Assembly: GCA_036386415.1 (NCBI GenBank)
Contig: DASVVT010000003.1
Span: 1-51,845, forward strand
Direction: 5' to 3'
DNA length: 51,845 bases
Origin: DASVVT01 sp036386415
GTDB lineage: Bacteria; Acidobacteriota; Blastocatellia; Pyrinomonadales; Pyrinomonadaceae
The position numbers were made by a program, and so were the translations under genes. Every line of letters starts with the position of its first letter. The first letter of the stretch is position 1. This document shows, piece by piece, positions 1 to 11,117 of the stretch. Below the pieces are notes generated by a model. The model was not told the DNA's origin, made no database searches, and was given only the letters and a program-made list of their open reading frames with translations.

Positions 1-632
<632 letters not shown>

Positions 633-1010
633 GTAGAATTTACTCACGAGCAAGGAAAGCCTCGCCCATGAAGAGAATTTACAGACGCTTGCACAGTAAA
701 TTTGCCTATGTTTCATTTCTATCTGACATCACATTCAGTTATACAAACCTGAACATGACATCGGACAACAGTCACTATTCGATTTTCAAAGACCTCTTAC
801 AGCTTCTTGCATTCAGGCGTCGCAAAAACGCCCAAAATTCAACACTCAACTGACAATCCATATCGTTTTTGAGTGCTCAACTTCGGGCGGTCAATTTTGA
901 ACCAACCGATTTGGCGTCAGAGTTAGTTGTCTCCGGCGGCAAATCCGTTGCTTGACCCTTGAAATAATTTTCTTCTTCAAGTCCCGCTACGATCGCAGGG
1001 GCAAAAATGT
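633..1010 (-). other. rRNA internal spacer between tRNA-Ala and 23S
   Basis: This 378-nt spacer separates the tRNA-Ala gene from the 23S 5' end. Short open frames occur on both strands, but none has a recognisable start context or protein-like composition, so I call no gene here. It probably carries half of the 23S processing stem, whose partner would lie beyond the left edge. Confidence 0.8.
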
Positions 1011-1087
<77 letters not shown>

Positions 1088-1115
1088 GAAAAGCTATTCG
1101 GCTTCAGAAGGAGGT

Positions 1116-1192
<77 letters not shown>

Positions 1193-1211
1193 CCAAACTT
1201 TTCAGAAAACG

Positions 1212-1288
<77 letters not shown>

Positions 1289-1452
1289 GTGTCTCTTTTG
1301 CTCTGGCCGAATTCGGCCGCAAAAAAGAGCCACACTTCACTGAGTGCGGTTCGTTTTGACGGTGAACCCCCCTCAAGGGCCGTGTAGCTTCGGTGGCTTG
1401 TTAGATTTTGCCTGCGATCTACTCTGTAAGATTAAATTTTAAAAGATCAATT

Positions 1453-1492
1453 ATCGAACTCTTGGTTCGATCTTTGAAAACTAGATAGAGCG
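1453..1492 (-). promoter_or_regulatory. 3' half of 16S processing stem, with adjacent boxB-like hairpin
   Basis: Positions 1468-1492 are a perfect 25-nt reverse complement of 3268-3292 on the other side of 16S. In the precursor RNA the two pair into a long stem bracketing 16S, the expected RNase III substrate. A small hairpin with arms ATCGAAC and GTTCGAT lies at 1453-1471 and overlaps the stem by four bases. It resembles the boxB element of rRNA antitermination sites. The pairing is seen; the processing role is inferred from known rRNA maturation. Confidence 0.8.
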
Positions 1493-1577
1493 GGTCACAC
1501 TAAACTCTGAGAAGTCCTAGGTTGTGGATCGGCGCTTCCATGACCTTGTTAGATCATTCTTACGGAAGCGTCACGAA

Positions 1578-3150
<1,573 letters not shown>

Positions 3151-3267
3151 AATTTGATTCTGGAACATAATCGTTACTGGAAAGTATCCGATTATGACTC
3201 TTCAAAAGAGTTTTGAACGCGAGCTTTATCGCTCAACGTTTGACTCTCAAAGTCATTAACATGGACA

Positions 3268-3292
3268 CGCTCTATCTAGTTTTCAAAGATCG
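3268..3292 (-). promoter_or_regulatory. 5' half of 16S processing stem, overlapping a boxA-like antitermination site
   Basis: On the minus strand this reads GATCTTTGAAAACTAG, close to the boxA of rRNA leaders in other phyla, for example the TTCTTTGAAAACTAG type of Bacillus. The same 25 nt pair perfectly with 1468-1492 downstream of 16S. The leader thus seems to combine an antitermination signal with a precursor-processing stem. Confidence 0.8.
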
Positions 3293-3380
3293 CTTCCCGT
3301 TTTTTCGAATCCGATTTAGTTGCTTTCGGACTCGCTTCCGTTGCCTACAGACGAGTTTTTATCGCCCCAAGCAAAACATG

Positions 3381-3409
3381 ATATTAACCGAATCACGCCC
3401 TGCTGTCAA
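3381..3409 (-). promoter_or_regulatory. rRNA operon promoter P2 (TTGACA-17-TAATAT)
   Basis: On the minus strand a perfect -35 TTGACA (3404-3409) is followed after 17 nt by TAATAT (3381-3386). It is the downstream of two strong promoters ahead of 16S, with transcription expected to start near 3374. A further isolated TTGACA at 3517-3522 has no good -10 and is not called. Confidence 0.8.
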
Positions 3410-3545
3410 GCGTTTTCTTTTCACACGCGGCAACTATTTCCACGGATGAAACAGCCGCTCCCTCACAAAATTCTTCTGCAGAGAGAAGCGGCTCGAAACT
3501 GCTCTATGTGGCTTGATGTCAACCGCCGTTTTCAGGCAAAGAGGT

Positions 3546-3573
3546 ATTATAGGCATGAATACACTTTTGTCAA
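3546..3573 (-). promoter_or_regulatory. rRNA operon promoter P1 (TTGACA-16-TATAAT)
   Basis: On the minus strand both hexamers match the sigma-70 consensus exactly: TTGACA at 3568-3573 and TATAAT at 3546-3551, 16 nt apart. Two strong tandem promoters are typical of rRNA operons. The rest of the 3151-3728 stretch is leader RNA and intergenic DNA without a supported gene. Confidence 0.85.
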
Positions 3574-3598
3574 GCGCGATTACTTCTCTTCCGCAGGA

Positions 3599-3625
3599 AG
3601 GCGCATCTGAATTTGCCTTGCGCCT
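3599..3625 (-). terminator. Hairpin between the SH3 lipoprotein gene and the rRNA promoters
   Basis: Arms AGGCGCA and TGCGCCT enclose a 13-nt loop, just past the 3' end of the gene ending at 3729 and just before rRNA promoter P1. The place fits a terminator, but there is no U-run after the stem on the minus strand, so the function is uncertain. Confidence 0.35.
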
Positions 3626-3728
3626 GAGGGGCTGCCCGCCAAAGGCTCAAAGCTTTCCCGGCCGGAACCAAAGTTCCCATAGCCTAACGGAGCGGAATCT
3701 TTCCTGCGTTGCGCCTGCTCGATTTCAG

Positions 3729-4844
3729 TTACTTTTTCTTTCTTCCCTTTGAGGATTCACCTGGCGGAGTCACTTTTAAGACTCCCCTGTCATCTCTGTA
3801 CAGGCTATATTTCGCCTCTTTAATCTGCCCATCAGCGTCCTGTACGCTTATGCTGAAGCTTTTGTTGTCGCCGCGACCTTCTACGCGGAGCGGGAGGAAT
3901 CCTTTCAAGTCCGGGCTGCGATAGGCCGTGTAATGCTCTTGATTGCTCTTGTCGTAGCCGAGCACATAGATGCGATCAAAATCTGGCTCGTCCAGTTTTC
4001 GCGGCTCATTTGAGCTGCTCTTCTCCAGAATCACCCAGCTTCCTGGTTTCGCCTCCTTGGCGGCATCTTTATCTTTGGTTGCAGCGGTGCCTGAGTCCGC
4101 CTCGTCGTCCAATCTCTGCCAGGCGACGAATTCACGGCCGGTGCGATAGAAGATGATGTCGCTTGGCACCATCAGTTCGACTTGTTTGCCAAAAACCCAT
4201 CCGGCTGGCGCGGGCGATGTGGAAGGTTGCAGGCGCACCTTATACCAGAGCTCATTCGCCTCTTCAGGTTCTTTCGGCGCGTCGCTGTCTCTTCTACTTT
4301 TGCCTGTATTGGGCTGTACGCTTCCAGCTTTCGGAGCGTCATCGCTTTCTGTCGTTTCTGATGATTTAGGCTTCGGCACGCGCTTCCACCCGACGATCTC
4401 AAAGGTCGAGCCGTTATCGAGCCTCATGATAATGTTGTCCGTGCTGCTGCGATCAGGAGAAAGACGAAGATTAGCTGTCGCGCGAAGCTGTCCGCTTGCC
4501 TGCGGGGGAATATCTTTATCCTGCGCGGCAAGTTCGCGCGACTGATCGAGGATGTTCTGCGGCATCACGTTGCGCGATTCGATCCAGCCTTCCGTACTCT
4601 GCTCATCGTGTGCGCGCACGCGCAGCCAACGCTCGCCGTTCTCCGCCGCTTCGGAATCCAGAATATCGACCATGTCACCGCGATTCACTTCCAGCAGATC
4701 GGCTGCGACCACTGCGGTCGAGCTACGCACCTGCGCGCGCTGCGCGATGATGACGCCCGTATCATCCTTTTTTCCAGCCAGCGTACTGCATCCGGCTGCG
4801 CCCACAGCGATAGTCAAGATTAAGAGAGTCTTCAAGTACTTCAT
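3729..4844 (-). CDS. Lipoprotein with bacterial SH3-like domains
   Basis: A predicted 371-residue envelope lipoprotein. The N-terminus is a short basic segment, a hydrophobic stretch and the lipobox VGAAGC, with the lipidated Cys at about residue 19. Residues ~30-92 (AQVRSS...GWIESRNV) and ~120-225 (ATANLRLSPD...AGWVFGKQVEL) look like two SH3b domains, the second interrupted by a Ser/Glu/Lys-rich insertion. Such domains usually bind peptidoglycan or peptides. The C-terminal ~140 residues end in a lysine-rich tail (GRKKK) and match nothing I recognise. It lies 44 nt downstream of the M61-like peptidase gene on the same strand, so the two may be co-transcribed. The specific role is unknown. Confidence 0.8.
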   Translation of the reverse strand: MKYLKTLLILTIAVGAAGCSTLAGKKDDTGVIIAQRAQVRSSTAVVAADLLEVNRGDMVDILDSEAAENGERWLRVRAHDEQSTEGWIESRNVMPQNILDQSRELAAQDKDIPPQASGQLRATANLRLSPDRSSTDNIIMRLDNGSTFEIVGWKRVPKPKSSETTESDDAPKAGSVQPNTGKSRRDSDAPKEPEEANELWYKVRLQPSTSPAPAGWVFGKQVELMVPSDIIFYRTGREFVAWQRLDDEADSGTAATKDKDAAKEAKPGSWVILEKSSSNEPRKLDEPDFDRIYVLGYDKSNQEHYTAYRSPDLKGFLPLRVEGRGDNKSFSISVQDADGQIKEAKYSLYRDDRGVLKVTPPGESSKGRKKK

Positions 4845-4888
4845 GTTCCACTCAAGAGACGATCTGGAATCCGTCTCGTCCTAGATTA

Positions 4889-6406
4889 TTAATGCTCAAT
4901 GATACGGCGCTTTTTGGCCTCATCCCGCTCGCGCTTGGTCATAGTGCGCTGTTCGCTATTGTAACCGAATTTGCGCAACAAATCGCGTTGATCGCGGGTC
5001 AGCGAGTCTGCGACTCCGACATGCGTTCGAACTCCCCCACGTTCTGCCAGTAATCCGAATGGCGCGAGCGCCGCGCCGAGGTCGATGGTGACGGCGCTCT
5101 CTATATAGCGTCGTGTAAAGTCTTGCATCTCACCCTGGCCGTCCAAAAGAGCGACCACCGCAGCGTTGCCGTCCTTGACTGTTGCGGTCGCCTGATAGCG
5201 GCTAAACAGTTCGCGGTATACATCATCCAGCGTGCGCTTTCCTGCGCTGCGTTGTCTCAGCGTGAGGTCATAGAGAAATGCGACCAGCATGCCCTTGTTG
5301 TAGATGAGCGCCGGGCTGGCCGCGCGCAGGCGCGACGCATCCAGCAGCGACAGTTTGTCTCCATCCTTTGTCGTTGATCTGTAAATATCGTAGGCGTGCC
5401 CCAAAGCATTCAAATAGTCCTGGAAGGTTAGCAGGCGCAGCCGCATCCCCGCGCGCATCGCCTGGTACATCGTGAACCCTTCATAGAACCAGTCATAATT
5501 ACCGTCCAGAGCGATCCCATTCGGCACCCACAGGTGAAATAACTCGTGAGTCAATGGCACACTCAACTGCGACAACGCGGCATTCTTCGAAGGCGACCTT
5601 CCAGAAAGAAGCATGACCGTTCCGCCGCGCGTCTCCGCGCTCCAGCGCTCGGCGCTCAAAGGGCGCGGAAACGGAGAGAGCATCAGGACGGCAGCGGGGC
5701 GCGCCGTCGTACCGCTAGTCTCCGCGTAATCTTTGAGGATACTGGCGGCCATCTTGACCACCTCGTCGTCTGTGAAGGCCCATTCGCCCGAAGTTGCGAC
5801 TGTCAATTCCATAGAGCCGATGCGCTCGCCCCTTTGTCGCAAATCCTGGCCGACAAAAAAGACTGCATGTTCGGCATCCGTGGTCTCAAACTGTCCGTCC
5901 GCTCTCATCTTCTCGCTCGAAGCGATATGCCAGTTGGGGGGTAAAGCGAAGCGCATGGTTGCGCTTGCGGCTGTCCCTTTCTCATTGATCGCGAGTGGCA
6001 GCAGATCACCGAGCATCAAAAACCCGCGCTCGCCCGTCAGCCACGAAACGTAGGCCGCGTCGGTCGTCATTACTGGCGGCTCCAGTTTCATCTCATAACT
6101 GAACGATGTGGCTGCATCGTTTGCCGCAGAGTATTCACCCGGCGCGAGCTTGCGCACAGAGACGTCCGCGCCACTCTTATCTTTGAGCCTTAAATTTTCG
6201 ATCCTCTCGCCGAGACCGATCACGCTCGCGTAGATGTTACGAAACGTCCAGGCGGAAGCCCCTCTTGCGCGCATACCTTCAACCTTCACGCGTGCGGGCG
6301 AAAGGGAGAGGACGGTGATGCGCGCCTCAAGCGATTGAGCTGAAGCCGCGCCTGTGCTGGGCGTTAAGAGCAGCAGCGCTCCGGCTGCGATCTTGAATAA
6401 CGGCAT
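4889..6406 (-). CDS. Secreted M61-like metallopeptidase
   Basis: A probable exported zinc peptidase. The motif THELFHLW supplies the HExxH zinc site, and ~20 residues later WFYEGFTMY supplies the third-ligand glutamate, in the pattern of the M61 (glycyl aminopeptidase) clan. The N-terminal half is the beta-rich domain common in that family. I chose the ATG at 6406 because it begins a clean signal peptide (MPLFKIAAGALLLL...ASAQ). The frame stays open upstream to a TTG at 6508, with in-frame ATGs at 6502 and 6445, but none has a good ribosome binding site. The protein is ~505 residues from this start. Substrate is unknown. Confidence 0.8.
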   Translation of the reverse strand: MPLFKIAAGALLLLTPSTGAASAQSLEARITVLSLSPARVKVEGMRARGASAWTFRNIYASVIGLGERIENLRLKDKSGADVSVRKLAPGEYSAANDAATSFSYEMKLEPPVMTTDAAYVSWLTGERGFLMLGDLLPLAINEKGTAASATMRFALPPNWHIASSEKMRADGQFETTDAEHAVFFVGQDLRQRGERIGSMELTVATSGEWAFTDDEVVKMAASILKDYAETSGTTARPAAVLMLSPFPRPLSAERWSAETRGGTVMLLSGRSPSKNAALSQLSVPLTHELFHLWVPNGIALDGNYDWFYEGFTMYQAMRAGMRLRLLTFQDYLNALGHAYDIYRSTTKDGDKLSLLDASRLRAASPALIYNKGMLVAFLYDLTLRQRSAGKRTLDDVYRELFSRYQATATVKDGNAAVVALLDGQGEMQDFTRRYIESAVTIDLGAALAPFGLLAERGGVRTHVGVADSLTRDQRDLLRKFGYNSEQRTMTKRERDEAKKRRIIEH

Positions 6407-6604
6407 GCAAATGATCTGGAATTTTCGGCTAACTGAATGGATCATCGAGTCAGGACAGGATATTACCTTGAAGACGGATACAACTCTTTTGCCGCACGGC
6501 ATAAGCAATCAACCGAACCCGCGTGAAACGCTCATTTGACATCGCTCGGCGCAGGTGTTTATAGTGCAATTTGACCAACCGGACTGTAGCATAGAGTTCG
6601 ATCA

Positions 6605-6997
6605 GTGACCAGTAACGACCACTCAAACAAGCCTCGCCAGCCCGCTCCCTTCGCGCGTCTGCTGGCCTTTGTGCTGCTCGCCTTCCTCTCTTATGGAGCG
6701 ACAGCCGAAGTCGCGCACAAGCACTGCAACATTGTGCCTGAGCGTCGTAGTGATCTGACCGCAAACGTCAGCAGTTCGGATAACACCAATCCCTCTTCAA
6801 GCAACACACGCTCCGGCGGTGAATGCTTGATCTGCCAGCTTCACCAGCATCTTTTCGTCAGTCTCCTTAGCGCTCTGCCGCAGATTGCAGCACCGCCGGT
6901 TCAATCGGTGCGCCCGCCCGCGGCTGCCGTCTCTTATCTCAGCCACGCGGACACGCCGCAACGCGGTCGCGCTCCACCCACAACCTCTCTGCTCTAG
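6605..6997 (+). CDS. Small exported Cys/His protein upstream of a TonB receptor
   Basis: A 130-residue protein starting with GTG. Residues ~17-35 form a hydrophobic signal or anchor (LLAFVLLAFLSYGATAEVA), followed by HKHC and later ECLICQLHQH. The middle is Ser/Asn-rich and the tail Pro-rich. The CxxC with nearby histidines recalls the small metal-related DUF2946-type proteins, but the match is by eye only. It ends 187 nt before the start of the TonB-dependent receptor on the same strand, which suggests a joint role in uptake of a metal or metal complex. That role is inference. Confidence 0.6.
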   Translation: MTSNDHSNKPRQPAPFARLLAFVLLAFLSYGATAEVAHKHCNIVPERRSDLTANVSSSDNTNPSSSNTRSGGECLICQLHQHLFVSLLSALPQIAAPPVQSVRPPAAAVSYLSHADTPQRGRAPPTTSLL

Positions 6998-7183
6998 CTC
7001 GCAAACTAACGCACGCATGCTCATCCCTTGATCATGCGCTGTGTTTTTCGGCGAACGCTTTGCTCTAGGATTCTAGCTCCATATCCCGTACACGCTCACT
7101 TCGGATGTGACTTCAGCCGGGAGACGAGATGGAGGAGCAAGCAGCGTTCAGACTTTGCGGTCATTCTTCCAGAGAGGTGTGAA

Positions 7184-9601
7184 ATGTTTTATAGAGAAGC
7201 CTTTTACAGAGCTGCATTGCTTCTCGCAGCCCTATTTATTCTTACCGCTCCGGTCGGAGCGCAGACGCGCATCGGCACGGTGCAAGGAACGGTTAAAGAC
7301 GCTAACGGAGCGCTCGTCTCCGGCGCCAGTGTCACACTCAGCCAGCCTGTCACGGGCTACCAGCAGACGGTGCAAACAGATGCGCAAGGCGTCTATAAGC
7401 TCGTCCATATTCCTTTTAATAGCTATACACTGCGCGCCGAAGGGCAGGGCTTCCAGGCCACCGAACAGCATATCGACCTGGAAAGCGTCGTCCCGCTCAA
7501 CGTGGACTTCACGCTTGCTGTTGGCGCGACAACCGAGACCGTCACCATCGAGGCTGGCGAAGATCATGGGGAACACGACACGGTATCTTCCGACACGGAC
7601 ATCAGCCAGACGATTATCGAACGACAGGCGGGCGCCGCCCCTTCGCGCGGCATCGAGGCCATTGTTGCCTCTGCTCCAGGCTTTGCTCCAGACGATAACG
7701 GGCGGCTCCACCCGCGCGGCTCCGAATCCCAGGTTCAATACGTCGTTGACGGCGTACCCATCACGGACAATCTCTCTGCGATCTTCTCGACCAGCCTCGA
7801 CGCGCGTACGCTGCGCACGGTAGAAGTGATGACGGGCGGTATACCGGCGGAATTCGGTGACAAGCTCGCGGGCGTCATCAACGTCAACACGCGCTCGGGT
7901 CTGGAAACGCCGACGCAGGGTGGTCTGACCTTATCCGGCGGGAGCTTTTCGACTGGCGAGATCGGCGCAGACTTTTCAACGCGCACGAAGAAGTTCGGTT
8001 TTCTGACGAACCTGACGGCGACCACCTCGCAGCGCTTCCTTGATCCGCCGACCATCGACAATTTCCACAACTTCGGACGCACCGGCAAGGCTTTCTTCCG
8101 TCTGGACTATCAATTTGATCCGTACAACAGCTTGCGCGGCACGTTCTTCTTTGGCGGCTCTAACTTCCAGGTGGCGAATCGTCTCGAACAGGAGATCGCC
8201 GGTCAAGATCAACGGCAGCGTTTGCGCGACAACTCGCAGTACATCACTTACGAACACGTCTTCTCGCCTGAAACGTTCGGGCAGTTCTCTTTCTACAACC
8301 GTTACGGCACTGCCGAATTAACCAGCAACCCTCTCTCGACCCCGGTCGTCGCCTTTCAGGATCGCAGCCTGCAAAATATCGGCGGCCTCGCGGCCATCTC
8401 GATGACGCGCGCCTCTCACAACATCAAGTTCGGCGGCCAGTTCACACGCACGCTTGTGCGCGAAGACTTCAACTTCTATCCGACAGAGCCCTTCGCGGAT
8501 TTCGTGACCAATGAGGGTGTCATCATTGCGAATCCCGTCAATGCTTTCACCGCCGCCAACCCTTTTATCTTCAGCGGGCGGCGCAACGGTCGCATGTTCA
8601 GCGCCTATATCCAGGATCGGTTCACGCTCTTTCGCAACTTCACTGTCGATGTGGGCTTGCGTTATGACAACTACCGGCTCGTCATTCAAGATGACGCCTT
8701 CAGCCCGCGTATAGGCTTCGCTTACTACATTCCGCGCACGCAGACTGTACTGCGCGCCTCTTACAACCATCTGTTCCAGACGCCTCCGGCTGAGAACCTG
8801 TTGCTCGCAAGCTCTGCGGAGGCCGCTGCGCTCTCGCCGCTCGCAGTCATTCAAGGTGAGTCGGGTGTGCAACCTGTCCGGCCAGACAAGCAGCATGCCT
8901 TTGAGGCCGGCGTGCAGCAGCAGCTCTCGCGCTTCTTCCGCCTCAACATGACCGTCTATCAGAAGCGCATCACTAACTTCGGCGACAAGGATCAGTTCTT
9001 TGATACCGGCATCATCTTCCCGATCACAATCTCTTCGGGGCGCGTCACGGGTGAGGAGCTGCGTCTCGAATCCTCAGACATAAATGGATTTCGCGGTTTC
9101 GTCTCGTATGCTAACGCGCGCGCCTATGGTGTGACGCCGATTAACGGCGGGCTCTTTCTCGGCGAAGCCGTCGAAAGCCTCAACGACCCCGGATTGAAGT
9201 TCGCCAACGACCACGATCAGCGAAATTCGCTCCAGTTTCAGGTCAGCTATACGCACCAGCGCTCGGGCGTCTACGCGATCTTCGGAGGACGTTACGATTC
9301 CGGCTACCCGACGGATGTCGAGCCGGGCACGACGCTTGCCGATTTCATCGCAGAAGGCTTCGACCCGCGCCTCTATAACGAGATAGACTTTCAGCGTGGG
9401 CGCGTTCGCCCGCGCACCATTCTCAATTTCTCCATCGGCGCAGACTTATTGCGAAAGGAGCGTGCCTCGCTCAACCTTCAGTTCGATATTCAGAACCTGA
9501 CCAACGAGCTGTTCCTTTACAACTTCGAGTCTGTCTTCAGCGGCACGCATGTCGGCTACCCGCGCCTCTTCAGCGGTCGCCTCGCGCTACGCTTCAAATA
9601 A
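7184..9601 (+). CDS. TonB-dependent receptor with N-terminal carboxypeptidase-regulatory-like domain
   Basis: An outer-membrane transporter of 805 residues. The chosen ATG has a good ribosome binding site (GAGAGGTG, ~6 nt upstream) and begins a signal peptide ending in VGAQ; the frame is open further upstream to 7028 without such support. Residues ~28-110 (GTVQGTVKDANGALVSGASVTL...) are a carboxypeptidase-regulatory-like beta-sandwich. A plug domain follows, with VQYVVDGVPITDN and GGIPAEFGDKLAGVINV, then a long beta-barrel ending in an aromatic-rich strand and a final Phe-Lys (GRLALRFK). This architecture is widespread in Acidobacteriota. The substrate cannot be read from the sequence; the Cys/His protein just upstream hints at a metal. 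Confidence 0.9.
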   Translation: MFYREAFYRAALLLAALFILTAPVGAQTRIGTVQGTVKDANGALVSGASVTLSQPVTGYQQTVQTDAQGVYKLVHIPFNSYTLRAEGQGFQATEQHIDLESVVPLNVDFTLAVGATTETVTIEAGEDHGEHDTVSSDTDISQTIIERQAGAAPSRGIEAIVASAPGFAPDDNGRLHPRGSESQVQYVVDGVPITDNLSAIFSTSLDARTLRTVEVMTGGIPAEFGDKLAGVINVNTRSGLETPTQGGLTLSGGSFSTGEIGADFSTRTKKFGFLTNLTATTSQRFLDPPTIDNFHNFGRTGKAFFRLDYQFDPYNSLRGTFFFGGSNFQVANRLEQEIAGQDQRQRLRDNSQYITYEHVFSPETFGQFSFYNRYGTAELTSNPLSTPVVAFQDRSLQNIGGLAAISMTRASHNIKFGGQFTRTLVREDFNFYPTEPFADFVTNEGVIIANPVNAFTAANPFIFSGRRNGRMFSAYIQDRFTLFRNFTVDVGLRYDNYRLVIQDDAFSPRIGFAYYIPRTQTVLRASYNHLFQTPPAENLLLASSAEAAALSPLAVIQGESGVQPVRPDKQHAFEAGVQQQLSRFFRLNMTVYQKRITNFGDKDQFFDTGIIFPITISSGRVTGEELRLESSDINGFRGFVSYANARAYGVTPINGGLFLGEAVESLNDPGLKFANDHDQRNSLQFQVSYTHQRSGVYAIFGGRYDSGYPTDVEPGTTLADFIAEGFDPRLYNEIDFQRGRVRPRTILNFSIGADLLRKERASLNLQFDIQNLTNELFLYNFESVFSGTHVGYPRLFSGRLALRFK

Positions 9602-9607
9602 GCGGGC

Positions 9608-9723
9608 TGTCCGTGGTCAGTTGTCCGTTGTCCGTTGTTCGCTTCGTCAAGCTGAATCTTTGGTCTTCAGGCGGCAAGATTGCGTAGCACAAAACAACGG
9701 ACAACTGACCACGGACAACTGAC
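9608..9723. repeat. Inverted repeat of heptamers, unit TGTCCGT/GGTCAGT
   Basis: The left arm (9608-9639) runs TGTCCGT, GGTCAGT, TGTCCGT, TGTCCGT, TGTTCGC, a clear period of 7. The right arm (9693-9723) is its inverted complement, ending ACGGACAACTGAC. About 55 nt of unrelated sequence lie between. It begins 7 nt after the TonB receptor stop codon and could form a hairpin at the end of that transcript. The heptamer sequence differs from the main AGTAGNC family, but the design is the same. Confidence 0.85.
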
Positions 9724-9817
9724 AATCCGTTTGACAGTGTGCGCCCTGCGCCAATAGAATGGGGCTCGCCTTCCGCATTAGTGGCAGCGCCATTTGTTCG
9801 ACACGAGGAAATTAGTC

Positions 9818-9895
9818 GTGAGTCTGGTCAAGATCATCGTCATCACGCTTGCCTTGATATTGAGCCTACTGCTCTTCGGGCGATTCCTGTTCTAG
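9818..9895 (+). CDS. Possible 25-residue membrane microprotein
   Basis: A GTG-started frame preceded by GAGGAA at 8-nt spacing encodes 25 residues ending at TAG. After an initial SLVK it is almost wholly hydrophobic (IIVITLALILSLLLFGRFLF), like a single membrane helix with a short basic N-terminus. It ends 17 nt before the signal-peptide ATG of the VWA gene. The ribosome site and composition support it; the short length means chance cannot be excluded. Confidence 0.4.
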   Translation: MSLVKIIVITLALILSLLLFGRFLF

Positions 9896-9912
9896 CCCGC
9901 ATCTCTGGCAGC

Positions 9913-10971
9913 ATGATCTTGCACGAAGCGCACCTTCGGAGACACCTTTCCATCAGCGCTGCTCGCTCTGCCCTGCTTTCCATACGCTTCGCAATCTCTT
10001 TAGCTATCTGCCTCTTAATATTTGCCGTAGCGAGCACGCGCGCCTTTGCGCAGAGCAGCAGCAGCAGCAGCACGGGTGCGAGCGACGACGTAATACGTGT
10101 CCGCACAGACCTCGTCACCACTGCCGCTTACGTCCTGGATGCGCGCGGGCGTCGCGTTCTCAACCTTTCGGCCAGAGATTTTCTGTTGCGCGAAGACGGG
10201 CGCATCGTCAAGGTGGAATATTTCGCGGCGGGCACGGAGCGGGTCGCGCTCGCCTTCGCCCTCGATGCTTCACGCAGCGCGCGTGAAACGATTGCGCGTC
10301 AACGCGAGATCGCCCTCGCGCTCTTTTCGCGCTTCGGCGCAAGCTCGCGCGTGGCCGTCCTGCGCTTTGGAGAGACGGCGGAGATGGCTGTGCCCTTCAC
10401 GACCAATGCCAACGAGGCTCTTCAGGCATTTCGCTTCCCCGCTCTCGCAGACAACCACACAGCGATCTTCGATGCCGCCGCGTATGCTGCACGCTCCTTC
10501 GATGTGCCGGGCGGCGATGCTACGGAACGCCGTATCGTCATCCTCATCAGCGATGGCCTGGATACTGCGAGCAAGACGAAATTCCCAGACGTTATCAAAC
10601 GGGCGCGCCCGCTCGGAGTCTCGTTCTACGTCATACATCTTCCGATCTTCGCGCCGCGCGACGGGCGACTCGTGCCGCGCCCAGCCTCGCGTGGGTTCCG
10701 CGAGCTGGCAGAGCAGACCGGTGGCCGCTACTTCATGGTCGGCGATGCCAAGGACGCGCTCAATCCGAACGCCGGATACGATCTCGCGCCCGTCTTCAAA
10801 GCAATCGAGGAAGATTTACAAGGCCAGTACGTGCTCGGCTACTATCCGAAGGATGAGGCGCGTGACGCCTCCTTCCACCGTATCGAAATCGGCTTAACGT
10901 CGCGCGACAATCAAGGGCTGCGCGTGCGATCATTACGCGAAGGATATACTTTGAAAAACAGTAGACAGTAG
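9913..10971 (+). CDS. VWFA-related domain protein (Acidobacteria type), exported
   Basis: A 352-residue exported protein with a von Willebrand A-like domain. The ATG chosen begins a signal peptide ending in RAFAQ; the frame is open upstream to 9739 without support. After a Ser-rich linker comes a segment with TDLVTTAAYVLDARGR and FLLREDG. The VWA core follows, from VALAFALDASRSA, where the DxSxS MIDAS motif is present, through ISDGLDTAS. This fits the VWFA-related family abundant in Acidobacteriota; the role is unknown. The last residues N-S-R-Q and the TAG stop are encoded by the left arm of the downstream heptamer element (from 10959), so the original C-terminus has probably been replaced. 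Confidence 0.85.
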   Translation: MILHEAHLRRHLSISAARSALLSIRFAISLAICLLIFAVASTRAFAQSSSSSSTGASDDVIRVRTDLVTTAAYVLDARGRRVLNLSARDFLLREDGRIVKVEYFAAGTERVALAFALDASRSARETIARQREIALALFSRFGASSRVAVLRFGETAEMAVPFTTNANEALQAFRFPALADNHTAIFDAAAYAARSFDVPGGDATERRIVILISDGLDTASKTKFPDVIKRARPLGVSFYVIHLPIFAPRDGRLVPRPASRGFRELAEQTGGRYFMVGDAKDALNPNAGYDLAPVFKAIEEDLQGQYVLGYYPKDEARDASFHRIEIGLTSRDNQGLRVRSLREGYTLKNSRQ

Positions 10972-11108
10972 GCAGTAGTCAGTAGCCAGTAGAAAAGAAA
11001 AACAGCAGCGTCACGCTTTGCTGTCTATGATGATTAAGAGGCACAGTACGAAAGCGCGTCAACCGCTTTTCTTTCCTACTGGCTACTGACTACTGACTAC
11101 TGTCTACT
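10959..11108. repeat. AGTAGNC heptamer element, copy A (core type 1)
   Basis: Left arm: CAGTAGA, CAGTAGG, CAGTAGT, CAGTAGC, CAGTAGA, then AAAGAAA. Core of ~70 nt starting AACAGCAGCGTCACG and ending CGCGTCAACCGC. Right arm is the inverted complement of the left (CTACTGGCTACTGACTACTG...). The left arm supplies the stop codon of the VWA gene, and the right arm ends 9 nt before the purH start. The core is repeated, inverted, in copy B on the other side of purH. Confidence 0.95.
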
Positions 11109-11117
11109 TAAAAAACT

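Noticed and set aside
3517..3522. A third TTGACA between the two rRNA promoters
   Set aside because: No acceptable -10 hexamer lies 15-19 nt downstream on the minus strand.
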